8,457 bases of DNA from Wenzhouxiangella sp. (GTDB taxonomy: Bacteria > Pseudomonadota > Gammaproteobacteria > Xanthomonadales > Wenzhouxiangellaceae), in assembly GCA_007127425.1 (NCBI GenBank), contig SKZJ01000305.1, positions 1 through 8,457 of the forward strand, read 5' to 3'. Positions 1 through 6,525 of this stretch are shown here, one piece after another; position 1 is the first letter of the stretch; each line of letters opens with the position of its first letter. The notes beneath the pieces are model-generated. The model saw only the letters and a list, made by a program, of their open reading frames with translations. It did not search any database and was not told where the DNA came from. The position numbers and the translations under genes are program-made.

Positions 1-63
1 CTCTGTGTGCTCTGTGGTTCAATCTCTTGATCCGCATTCATCTGCGGTGCCAATCAATCTGCA
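1..63. repeat. Probable fragment of a dispersed intergenic repeat, upstream of pntAB
   Basis: This leader is AT-richer than the genes and does not look coding. It contains a direct repeat of CTCTGTG (1-7 and 10-16) and a small inverted repeat, CCGCA (32-36) and TGCGG (43-47), around a 6-nt loop. From memory, sequence of this style (CTCTGTG.CTCTGTGGTT followed by TCCGC.TTCATCTGCGG) recurs between genes in many unrelated bacterial genomes, so I infer a dispersed repeat; this was not checked by a search. An open frame runs through it into pntAB from base 5, but its 24 extra residues are hydrophilic and unlike the transhydrogenase N-terminus, so I treat it as non-coding. It probably separates pntAB from the alpha-1 gene to its left. 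Confidence 0.45.
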
Positions 64-76
64 CTATGGAGTAGTC

Positions 77-370
77 ATGGAAGGCTGGATCGCACTCTAT
101 ATTTTCATGCTGGCGGCATTTACCGGGATCGAGGTGATCCGTCGGGTGCCGGCCATTCTGCACACGCCGCTGATGTCGGGATCGAACTTCATTCACGGCA
201 TCGTGGTCGTCGGCGGCATGGTCGTGCTCGGCATGGCCGATACCACCACCGAGATCATCGTCGGCTTCATCGCCGTGTTTCTCGGCGCCGGCAACGCAGT
301 CGGTGGCTACGTGGTCACCGAGCGCATGCTCGAGATGTTCAAGTCCTCCGACAAGAACAAAAAGGAATAA
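77..370 (+). CDS. pntAB: NAD(P) transhydrogenase subunit alpha, part 2 (membrane domain)
   Basis: A 97-aa membrane protein that supplies the alpha-side part of the membrane domain of the proton-translocating transhydrogenase. That enzyme moves hydride from NADH to NADP+ using the proton gradient in the inner membrane. It fits the short alpha-2 polypeptide of three-subunit enzymes (Rhodospirillum/Thermus type), where the NAD-binding domain is a separate alpha-1 protein. Three hydrophobic segments are visible, at about residues 5-20, 38-57 and 62-83, followed by a charged, Lys-rich tail. His40 in the second segment (NFIHGIVVV) matches by motif the histidine proposed to handle protons in three-subunit enzymes (family knowledge). 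The ATG at 77 is chosen because GGAG (68-71) lies 5 nt upstream and the family sequence begins there; the in-frame upstream extension looks repeat-derived. The stop is 3 nt before pntB. The alpha-1 gene must lie outside the window. Confidence 0.93.
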   Translation: MEGWIALYIFMLAAFTGIEVIRRVPAILHTPLMSGSNFIHGIVVVGGMVVLGMADTTTEIIVGFIAVFLGAGNAVGGYVVTERMLEMFKSSDKNKKE

Positions 371-373
371 GCC

Positions 374-1771
374 ATGATCCCTGGACTGGACTTCATCGTA
401 CCCGCGGCCTACTTCGCTGCCGCGGTCCTGTTCATCTACGGCCTCAAGGGCATGAGCTCGCCGGTCACCGCACGCGCCGGCATGATCTGGGCGGGTGTCG
501 CCATGTTGCTGGCCATAGTGGTGACCTTCTTCCATCCCAAGGTCGAGGGCAACTACATTCTCATGATCGTCGCCCTGGTTTCGGCCTCGGCCGTGGCCTG
601 GTGGTGGGCACGAATCGTTGCCATGACCGATATGCCGCAGATGATCGCGCTCTACAACGGCATGGGCGGCGGCTCGGCGGCGGCCATTGCAGCGGTCGAA
701 CTGCTCAAGGTGCATTCGGGCCAGGCCAGCATGGTGCCGACAACACTGCTGATTGCCGCCTTCGGCGCCATCATAGGCTCGATCGCCTTCTCCGGCTCGA
801 TGATCGCCTTTGCCAAGCTTCAGGGCTGGATGCGCAAGACCTGGCGCTTCCCCGGTCAGCAATTGCTCAATCTGGTGGTCTTCGCGGCCACACTGGTTCT
901 GGGCGTCTGGATTTTCATCGACGGTCCGACCCCGACCCTGCTGCTGTTGTTCTTCGCTTTCGCCCTGTTGTCCGGCATCCTGGTCACAATCCCTATCGGC
1001 GGTGCCGACATGCCGGTGGTGATTTCCCTGTACAACGCACTGACCGGCATCGCGGTCGGCTTCAAGGGTTACGTCCTCGAGATTCCGGCCCTGATGATTG
1101 CCGGTATCGTGGTCGGCGCGGCCGGCACCGTACTGACACAACTCATGGCCAAGGCCATGAACCGGCCGCTGACCAACGTGCTGTTCTCCGGCTTCGGCAA
1201 GGCCGATGAGGATAGCGCCGGGGTGTCCGCCTCCGGTGAAATGAAATCCATCGACGGCACCGATGCCGCCATCCAGATGGCTTACGCCGACAAGGTCATC
1301 ATCGTACCCGGCTACGGCATGGCCGTCGCCCAGGCCCAGCACAAGATCTGGGAACTGACCGAACTGCTGCGCGAACGAGGGGTGAAGGTGAGCTTTGCCA
1401 TTCATCCGGTGGCAGGCCGCATGCCCGGCCACATGAACGTACTGCTGGCCGAGGCCGGCGTGCCCTACGATATGATCTTCGACCTCGAGGACATCAACGC
1501 GCAGTTCCCGAGTACCGATGTCGCCCTGGTCATCGGCGCCAACGACGTGGTCAACCCGGCCGCGCGCAAGGACACCTCCAGCCCGATTTACGGCATGCCC
1601 ATCCTCGACGTCGACAAGGCCAAGAACTGCATCGTCATCAAGCGCGGCCAGGGCACCGGCTTTTCCGGCATCGAGAACCTGCTGTTCTTCGAGGACAACA
1701 CCCGCATGCTCTACGGCGATGCCCAGAAAGTGGCCCAGACGCTGATTTCGGGGGTCAAGGCGCTGGGGTAA
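374..1771 (+). CDS. pntB: NAD(P) transhydrogenase subunit beta
   Basis: A 465-aa beta subunit (E. coli PntB is about 462 aa). It carries the rest of the membrane domain and the cytosolic NADP(H)-binding domain III. Residues 1 to about 260 are a run of hydrophobic helices. Domain III follows, with the dinucleotide fold GYGMAVAQAQ (313-322), VAGRMPGHMN (346-355), GANDVVNP (388-395) and the conserved KRGQGTGFSGIEN stretch from K423 that closes over NADP. Asn221 (SLYNALTG) corresponds to the channel asparagine known in E. coli (N222). In the first half the sequence reads ALYNGMGGG where E. coli has a proton-channel histidine, as expected when the histidine sits in the alpha-2 subunit instead. The ATG is preceded by AAGGA (362-366) at 7 nt, inside the pntAB stop region, so the two genes are almost certainly co-transcribed and probably translationally coupled. 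Confidence 0.97.
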   Translation: MIPGLDFIVPAAYFAAAVLFIYGLKGMSSPVTARAGMIWAGVAMLLAIVVTFFHPKVEGNYILMIVALVSASAVAWWWARIVAMTDMPQMIALYNGMGGGSAAAIAAVELLKVHSGQASMVPTTLLIAAFGAIIGSIAFSGSMIAFAKLQGWMRKTWRFPGQQLLNLVVFAATLVLGVWIFIDGPTPTLLLLFFAFALLSGILVTIPIGGADMPVVISLYNALTGIAVGFKGYVLEIPALMIAGIVVGAAGTVLTQLMAKAMNRPLTNVLFSGFGKADEDSAGVSASGEMKSIDGTDAAIQMAYADKVIIVPGYGMAVAQAQHKIWELTELLRERGVKVSFAIHPVAGRMPGHMNVLLAEAGVPYDMIFDLEDINAQFPSTDVALVIGANDVVNPAARKDTSSPIYGMPILDVDKAKNCIVIKRGQGTGFSGIENLLFFEDNTRMLYGDAQKVAQTLISGVKALG

Positions 1772-1793
1772 ACTTTCAAGTCGCCGGATGACC

Positions 1794-1814
1794 AAGCGCT
1801 CGCGCCTTGCGCTT
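1794..1814 (+). terminator. Weak hairpin after pntB, possible terminator
   Basis: AAGCGC (1794-1799) can pair with GCGCTT (1809-1814) across a 9-nt loop, 23 nt after the pntB stop. No U-run follows (the next bases are CCCGATAC), so this is not a canonical intrinsic terminator. It may be a Rho-assisted 3' end or a stabilising stem. It is the only candidate transcript end seen between pntB and the next gene. Confidence 0.25.
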
Positions 1815-1820
1815 CCCGAT

Positions 1821-1854
1821 ACTTGACAAGTGTGTTGGTGTTGTATAACACTAA
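1821..1854 (+). promoter_or_regulatory. Sigma-70-like promoter overlaid by two dyad symmetries (candidate operators)
   Basis: TTGACA at 1823-1828 is a perfect -35 match and TATAAC at 1844-1849 a good -10, but the spacer is only 15 bp, shorter than the usual 17. The -35 sits inside a perfect odd palindrome, ACTTG-A-CAAGT (1821-1831). The -10 sits inside TTGGTGTTGTATAACACTAA (1835-1854), whose arms GTGTT and AACAC (1838-1842 and 1847-1851) are perfect, with TT/AA matching further out. The start site would fall near 1857, giving a leader of about 30 nt to the ATG at 1886. Palindromes covering both promoter boxes suggest control by a dimeric repressor; no regulator gene is in the window and I cannot name the family. 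Confidence 0.5.
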
Positions 1855-1885
1855 TACCATCAACTGAACGTATGGAGAGTTCCAG

Positions 1886-3577
1886 ATGAAACGGATTGCC
1901 CTTGCCATCGCCATGGCCGCGCTGCTCGCCACCGGCTGCGGCCGTGACGACGACCAACCCTCCGTCAGCGTGCCGCAGGTCGACGAAGGCGTGAAGAGCG
2001 GCCTGTTCGACCGCATCGATGCCGACAGCGCGTTTCTTGTCGCCAATCTCGAACCGTTACCCGAGGAGTTGAGCAATAACCTCTGGGCCACCGCGGAACC
2101 GATGATGGCCGCCAACCGCCAACAGTACGAGGCCATGGCCGAGGAAATCGACGACCCCCTGCTCTCGGCACTGCTGCGCGAACTGATGGAAATCGACGGA
2201 CGCGAATCCTTCGAGACACGCGGCCTGCACGGCAACGGACTTTGGGCCATCCATGGCCTGTCGCTGTACCCGGCCATTCACTGGCAGCTGTCAGACGCCG
2301 AAGCACTCTCGGCCACCCTCGAAAGAGTTGCCGAAAACGCCGGAACGGAACTTCCCTGGCGCGGTATCGGCGACGAGGAGGTCCTGTGGATCGACCTTGG
2401 CGAGTTCGGCCTGGCGCTGCACTACGACGACCAGTTCCTGAGCGCCGCCCTCGTCCCCGACGACATGAGTTTCCTGCGACGCGTGGCCGATCTCGACCGT
2501 CCAGCCCAGGCTTACAATCCCGACCACCTCGCACAATTCAATCGCGAGCGTGATTACATGCCGCAGACCAGCGGCTACCTCGAATTCTCGCTGCTGCTCG
2601 AACGTCTCCTCGACGATGAGGACGAACTGGCCGCACCCGCTCGCCTGGCCGCGGGCATGCAAAACCTGCTCGCGGATCCGTCCTGTGCCGAAGAACTGGG
2701 CGCCCTGGTCGACCGATTCCCCCGCCTGTCGATGGGGTATCAACATCTCTCCGGCAACGAGATCGGCACCACCATGCGCATCGAGACCGAACGGAGCCTT
2801 GGCGAACGCCTGGCCGCTATCGCCGACTCCCCTGTCCGCCTCGAGGGCGACCCATCAGCCATATTCAGTGGCGGCATCGCCTTCAATCTCGTCGCCGCTC
2901 GCGACTTCGCCCGCGAGACGGTTTCGGGCTGGGTCGACAACCCGCCGCAATGCCAGCTTTTCGCAAATATCCGCGACAATGCCGCCGAATGGCAACTCGG
3001 TGTCAATCGGCCGATTCCGCCGATGGTCACCAACCTGCAGGGCATGCGCATCAACGTCGACGACGTTCAGTTCGGCGAAATGATGAATGTCACCGACGCC
3101 TCCGCCTCGCTGGCCGTGTTCATGCGCAACCCGCAGATGATTGTCGGCATGGCCCAGATGTTTTCTCCGGAGTTGGCCGAGTTGGGACTTCGCCCGGGCG
3201 GCGACCCCCAGCCCCTGCCCGCCGGAATGATCCCGAACATGCCCGGAGTGAGCGCCTGGGTCGCCATGGGCGAAAACAGCATCGGCCTGGCACTCGGCGA
3301 GGAGCAGAAGGACCGGCTGTCCGGACTGCTCGAGCCCGGTCGGGCCGACTCCGCCGTCCTGCAATTCGGCATGGACTTCGCCGCTTACGGCGAGATCATG
3401 CAGAACATGATGGCCCAGACCCGCGCCCAGCTTGAGGAGATGGATGCCGACGTTGAGATGCCCTACGGTGAGGACGCCTTTGCCGCCTTCGGAGAGGTCT
3501 ACGATTACTCCGAGTTTTCCGTCCACCTCAAGCCGGGCGGCATCGAGATCAACAGCCTGATGAGATTACGCGACTGA
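1886..3577 (+). CDS. Predicted lipoprotein of unknown function, acidic, 563 aa
   Basis: I do not recognise this gene. It starts with Lys-Arg, a hydrophobic stretch (residues 4-16) and a lipobox-like LLATGC with Cys18 followed by G-R-D-D-D, so it is probably a lipoprotein exported through the inner membrane. The Asp after Cys could favour inner-membrane retention, but the +2 residue itself is Gly, so the final location is uncertain. The mature chain is acidic, with no transmembrane helix and no obvious catalytic motif. Two cysteines remain, Cys267 and Cys356, which could form a disulfide in the periplasm. Hydrophobic and charged stretches alternate; a Met-rich region lies around residues 390-450. 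GGAG (1874-1877) lies 8 nt before the ATG, and a promoter-like element lies upstream. asnB begins 6 bp after its stop, suggesting an operon, though asparagine synthesis gives no obvious role for it. Reading frame and start are sound; function is open. Confidence 0.85.
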   Translation: MKRIALAIAMAALLATGCGRDDDQPSVSVPQVDEGVKSGLFDRIDADSAFLVANLEPLPEELSNNLWATAEPMMAANRQQYEAMAEEIDDPLLSALLRELMEIDGRESFETRGLHGNGLWAIHGLSLYPAIHWQLSDAEALSATLERVAENAGTELPWRGIGDEEVLWIDLGEFGLALHYDDQFLSAALVPDDMSFLRRVADLDRPAQAYNPDHLAQFNRERDYMPQTSGYLEFSLLLERLLDDEDELAAPARLAAGMQNLLADPSCAEELGALVDRFPRLSMGYQHLSGNEIGTTMRIETERSLGERLAAIADSPVRLEGDPSAIFSGGIAFNLVAARDFARETVSGWVDNPPQCQLFANIRDNAAEWQLGVNRPIPPMVTNLQGMRINVDDVQFGEMMNVTDASASLAVFMRNPQMIVGMAQMFSPELAELGLRPGGDPQPLPAGMIPNMPGVSAWVAMGENSIGLALGEEQKDRLSGLLEPGRADSAVLQFGMDFAAYGEIMQNMMAQTRAQLEEMDADVEMPYGEDAFAAFGEVYDYSEFSVHLKPGGIEINSLMRLRD

Positions 3578-3583
3578 CCGGCC

Positions 3584-5242
3584 ATGTGTTCCATACTCGG
3601 GTTATTCGATATCCCCGCAGGCCAGCGCGGCCTGCGGGGAATTGCATTGGAGGCCTCGCGTCGCCAGCGCCATCGCGGGCCGGACTGGAGCGGTATTTAT
3701 GTCAATGACCGTGCCATCATCGTCCACGAGCGCCTTGCCATCGTCGACATCGACTCCGGCGCCCAGCCGCTGATCAGCCCGGACGGGCAACAGGCCCTGG
3801 GCGTCAACGGTGAGATCTACAATCACCGTGAACTTCGCTCGGAGTGCTCAGACTACGAATTCCGCACCGGCTCCGACTGCGAAGTGATCCTGGCGCTTTA
3901 CCGCCAGCATGGCAGCGAATTCCTGCACCGCCTCAATGGCATTTTCGCCTTCGTGCTGTTCGACGAGCAGACCGGGCACTATCTCGTGGCGCGCGACCCC
4001 ATCGGGGTCATGCCGCTTTACTACGGCCGCGATGAGCAGGGCATGCTGTGGGTCGCCTCGGAGATGAAGGCGATCGAGCCGCGCTGCGCGCAGGTGCGCG
4101 CCTTTCCTCCCGGCCACCTGCTCGACTCTAGCAACGGCGAGATTCGGCGCTGGTACCAGCCGAGCTGGCGCGCCTTCGAACGGGCGACCGACCCGGCTGA
4201 CACCGGCCGCCTGCGCCTGGCGCTGGAAGACGCGGTCCACCGGCAAATGATGTGCGACGTGCCCTACGGCGTCCTGCTTTCCGGCGGGCTGGACTCCTCG
4301 CTGATCGCCGCCATCGCGCAGCGATTCGCCGACCGCCGGATCGAGAGCGACGACCAGGAAGCGGCCTGGTGGCCGCGCCTGCATTCCTTCGCCATTGGGC
4401 TCGAGGAGTCACCGGACCTCGCCGCCGCCCGTGTTGCCGCCGAGGCCATCGGCACCCTGCACCACGAGTTCCACTACACCATCCAGGAAGGGCTCGACGC
4501 ACTCGACGACGTCATTGCCCACATCGAGACCTTCGATGTAACCACCGTGCGTGCTTCCACGCCGATGTTCCTGCTGGCGCGACGCATCAAGGCGATGGGC
4601 ATCAAGATGGTGCTTTCCGGAGAGGGTGCGGACGAGATCTTCGGCGGCTACCTCTACTTCCACAAGGCGCCGAACGCCCGCGCCTTTCACGACGAGACCG
4701 TGCGCAAGCTCGATCAGCTGCATCTCTACGATTGCCTTCGGGCGAACAAGTCCATGGCCGCCTGGGGTGTCGAGGCGCGTGTGCCTTTCCTGGACCTCGA
4801 GTTCCTTGATGTCGCCATGGCCATGGATCCGAGTGCCAAGATGGCCGGCCCGAGCCGCCCGGAAAAGGCCCTACTTCGGGAATCGGGCACCGGCCTGGTG
4901 CCCGACGAGATCCTGTGGCGACAGAAGGAGCAGTTTTCCGACGGCGTCGGCTACGGCTGGATCGATACCCTGAAAGCCCATGCCGACCGCGAGGTCAGCG
5001 ACCGCGAACTGCTTGAGGCCGAACAGCGCTTCCCCTTCAACCCGCCGGCCACCAAGGAACAATACCTCTACCGCCGTATTTTCGAACGCCACTTTCCGTC
5101 GCCGGCGGCAGCCGCCACGGTTCCATCCGGTCCGTCGATCGCCTGCTCCACGCCCGAGGCCCTGGCCTGGGACGAGGGGTTCAGCCAGGTCGCCGACCCG
5201 TCGGGGCGCGCCATTCGCGGCGTCCACCAGAGCAGTTACTAA
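3584..5242 (+). CDS. asnB: Asparagine synthetase B (glutamine-hydrolysing)
   Basis: Makes asparagine from aspartate, ATP and glutamine in the cytosol. The 552-aa protein aligns by eye with E. coli AsnB (554 aa) from end to end. The N-terminal Ntn glutaminase domain begins MCSILGLFDI. Cys2 becomes the nucleophile after Met removal, which fixes the start at 3584. RHRGPDWSG (29-37), R50, NGEIYNH (75-81) and GSDCEVI around D98 form the glutamine pocket. The synthetase domain has the pyrophosphate loop SGGLDSS (233-239), then KMVLSGEGADEIFGGYLYFHKAPN and WGVEARVPFLD, and a C-terminal WRQKEQFSDGVGYGWIDTLK block. The C-terminus ends DPSGRAIRGVHQSSY, as in E. coli. No Shine-Dalgarno motif is visible; the ATG is 6 nt past the TGA of the lipoprotein gene, so translation probably depends on coupling. 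A strong inverted repeat lies at 3612-3640 within the coding region. The gene ends 16 bp from the oppositely oriented hda stop. Confidence 0.98.
   Translation: MCSILGLFDIPAGQRGLRGIALEASRRQRHRGPDWSGIYVNDRAIIVHERLAIVDIDSGAQPLISPDGQQALGVNGEIYNHRELRSECSDYEFRTGSDCEVILALYRQHGSEFLHRLNGIFAFVLFDEQTGHYLVARDPIGVMPLYYGRDEQGMLWVASEMKAIEPRCAQVRAFPPGHLLDSSNGEIRRWYQPSWRAFERATDPADTGRLRLALEDAVHRQMMCDVPYGVLLSGGLDSSLIAAIAQRFADRRIESDDQEAAWWPRLHSFAIGLEESPDLAAARVAAEAIGTLHHEFHYTIQEGLDALDDVIAHIETFDVTTVRASTPMFLLARRIKAMGIKMVLSGEGADEIFGGYLYFHKAPNARAFHDETVRKLDQLHLYDCLRANKSMAAWGVEARVPFLDLEFLDVAMAMDPSAKMAGPSRPEKALLRESGTGLVPDEILWRQKEQFSDGVGYGWIDTLKAHADREVSDRELLEAEQRFPFNPPATKEQYLYRRIFERHFPSPAAAATVPSGPSIACSTPEALAWDEGFSQVADPSGRAIRGVHQSSY
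3612..3640 (+). other. Perfect 12-bp inverted repeat / hairpin inside the 5' end of asnB
   Basis: TCCCCGCAGGCC (3612-3623) is followed by the 5-nt loop AGCGC (3624-3628) and the exact reverse complement GGCCTGCGGGGA (3629-3640). The stem starts 28 nt after the first base of the asnB start codon and spans codons for about residues 10-19 (IPAGQRGLRG), a part of the protein that varies between family members. It has ten G-C pairs in twelve. No U-run follows. It could slow ribosomes, set asnB expression relative to the gene upstream, protect the mRNA from decay, or be chance arising from GC-rich codons. What is seen is the symmetry; the role is inference. Confidence 0.6.
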
Positions 5243-5258
5243 GCCAGACCATGTCCGA

Positions 5259-5933
5259 TCAGCTGCCCGCGTCCAGCCGTTCGCGCACCAGGGGAATCGA
5301 TAACGTGCGCCGCTCCGAGAGGGCCCGGTCGGCGAGGTGGTTGACCAGCCGGGCCAACTGCCCGGCGTTCCGGGTCGTGCGACTGAGCAGGTAATCCACC
5401 ACGCCTCGCCCGAGCGGCACCTCGTGCTCTGCGGCCAGACGGATGATCAAGTCGGCCAGGTCACGCTCTTCAAGCGGATTGAGGGTGAGGCGCGTCGCCT
5501 GCCCCAGACGGGAGCGCAAGTCGGGCAGCTCGAAACGATCCCTGCCGTGGCCACTCATCACCACGCCGGTCCGTTCGGCTCGCCAACGGTTGAGGGCATT
5601 GAACAGCGCGAGCTCACCCGCGCCGTCGCCAGCCAGGTGATCGATATCATCGATCACGATCCACTCCGCATCGGCCTGCTCGAGCAGGGCCCACTGTCGG
5701 CGATCCGCCAGAGCGATGAACTGGGCCGATGCATGCCGGGAGCGATCGACAAACACTGCCGACAGCAGATGACTGCGCCCACTGCCCGACGGGCCTGCGA
5801 GAAAGTACCACTGACCCGGCTCCAGGCCGCTTTTCAGGGTCGCGACCAGGGCACCGTTGTCGCCGGCCACGAAGTTGTCGAACCGGGGCCGGCGCGGCGG
5901 CTTGAGCGCAAGCGGCATCTGGGCACGCGACAT
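5259..5933 (-). CDS. hda: DnaA regulatory inactivator Hda
   Basis: A DnaA-like AAA+ protein of 224 aa (E. coli Hda is about 233 aa). It binds the DNA polymerase sliding clamp and stimulates ATP hydrolysis by DnaA, preventing re-initiation. The ATG at 5933 is chosen over the longer frame from 6020 because it gives the expected N-terminus MSRAQMPLALKPP, whose QMPLAL resembles the clamp-binding motif (QLSLPL in E. coli), and because it leaves 13 bp to the preceding gene rather than a 74-bp overlap. Counting from that ATG: Walker A GPSGSGRS (47-54), with Arg where most P-loops have Lys, as also in E. coli Hda; Walker B IVIDDID (92-98); box VII LPDLRSRL with the arginine-finger candidate R142; sensor 2 region RTTRNAGQLARL (185-196). 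GAAGG lies about 11 nt upstream of the ATG, a rather long spacing. It is the last gene of a minus-strand operon. Confidence 0.95.
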   Translation of the reverse strand: MSRAQMPLALKPPRRPRFDNFVAGDNGALVATLKSGLEPGQWYFLAGPSGSGRSHLLSAVFVDRSRHASAQFIALADRRQWALLEQADAEWIVIDDIDHLAGDGAGELALFNALNRWRAERTGVVMSGHGRDRFELPDLRSRLGQATRLTLNPLEERDLADLIIRLAAEHEVPLGRGVVDYLLSRTTRNAGQLARLVNHLADRALSERRTLSIPLVRERLDAGS

Positions 5934-5946
5934 GCTGTTGGGCCCT

Positions 5947-6525
5947 TCAGGAGTGATCGTTACCGGAGGGCCGACGCTGCCGGCTGATCCGTGCTGCGCG
6001 CATGCTCCAGATCCAGACATACTGGATCAGGGTGACGACCGCCATGAATCCGACCAGCCAGACCAGGCCGATCTGTGCCTCGGGCGGAAACGGCACCCCG
6101 GCCAGGCGCACCAGCACGAACCACATCAAAAACACCTGGCAAAAGGTGTTGAAACGCGACAACTGGGTCGGCTCGGCCACCACCTTCTCGAAGCGAACGT
6201 GATAGATCATGCCGCCGCCGACAATGACCAGGTCACGAAAGACGACCAGCCCGATCAGCCACAAGGGCAGTTCGCCCAGCCACCCCAGTGTGAGGTAGGC
6301 GGCCATCATCAACAGCTTGTCGGCCAGCGGGTCGGCAAAGCTGCCGAAGCGGCTCTGCCAACCGAAGCGGCGCGCCAGCCAGCCGTCGAGCAGGTCGGAT
6401 ACCCCGGCGAATATCGCCAGCGCCAGTGCCCACTGGTATTGCTCGACCAGCAGCAGCCACACGAGCGGAGGCACCACGATCATGCGGCCGACGGTCAGCA
6501 GATTGGGCAGGAAACTCAGATTCAA
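5947..6525 (-). CDS. CDP-alcohol phosphatidyltransferase family membrane protein
   Basis: A 192-aa inner-membrane enzyme of the PgsA-like family, which transfers a phosphatidyl group from CDP-diacylglycerol to an alcohol such as glycerol-3-phosphate. The full family signature is present: D44-x2-D47-G48-x2-A51-R52-x8-G61-x3-D65-x3-D69, the metal-binding catalytic motif. The N-terminus MNLSFLPNLLTVGRM is the usual PgsA-like opening, followed by about five to six hydrophobic helices and a basic tail. The start is TTG at 6523-6525, which overlaps the TGA of the DUF2066 gene as TTGA; the next in-frame ATG is residue 15 and would cut the conserved opening. No strong Shine-Dalgarno is seen, consistent with translational coupling. 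The acceptor alcohol cannot be told from sequence: this hda-linked gene may not be the main phosphatidylglycerophosphate synthase, so I give no symbol. Confidence 0.9.
   Translation of the reverse strand: MNLSFLPNLLTVGRMIVVPPLVWLLLVEQYQWALALAIFAGVSDLLDGWLARRFGWQSRFGSFADPLADKLLMMAAYLTLGWLGELPLWLIGLVVFRDLVIVGGGMIYHVRFEKVVAEPTQLSRFNTFCQVFLMWFVLVRLAGVPFPPEAQIGLVWLVGFMAVVTLIQYVWIWSMRAARISRQRRPSGNDHS

Noticed and set aside
1794..1814. Strong intrinsic terminator after pntB
   Set aside because: Only a 6-bp stem with a 9-nt loop and no T-run; kept as a weak candidate only.
38..1957. Long minus-strand open frame of 639 codons opposite pntAB and pntB
   Set aside because: It lies antisense to two genes with unmistakable family motifs; its translation is His/Gly/Asp-rich low-complexity sequence typical of the antisense frame of GC-rich genes and shows no domain.
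2855..3526. Minus-strand open frame of 223 codons inside the lipoprotein gene
   Set aside because: The plus frame has a ribosome-binding site, signal sequence and lipobox; the minus frame is rich in His/Gly/Val as expected for a GC-rich shadow.
5337..5987. Plus-strand open frame of 216 codons opposite hda
   Set aside because: hda on the other strand has Walker A, Walker B, arginine finger and sensor 2 motifs; the plus-strand frame has none.
5934..6020. Upstream extension of hda to an ATG at 6020
   Set aside because: It would overlap the phosphatidyltransferase by 74 bp and place 29 non-conserved residues before the clamp-binding motif, which in Hda lies near the N-terminus.
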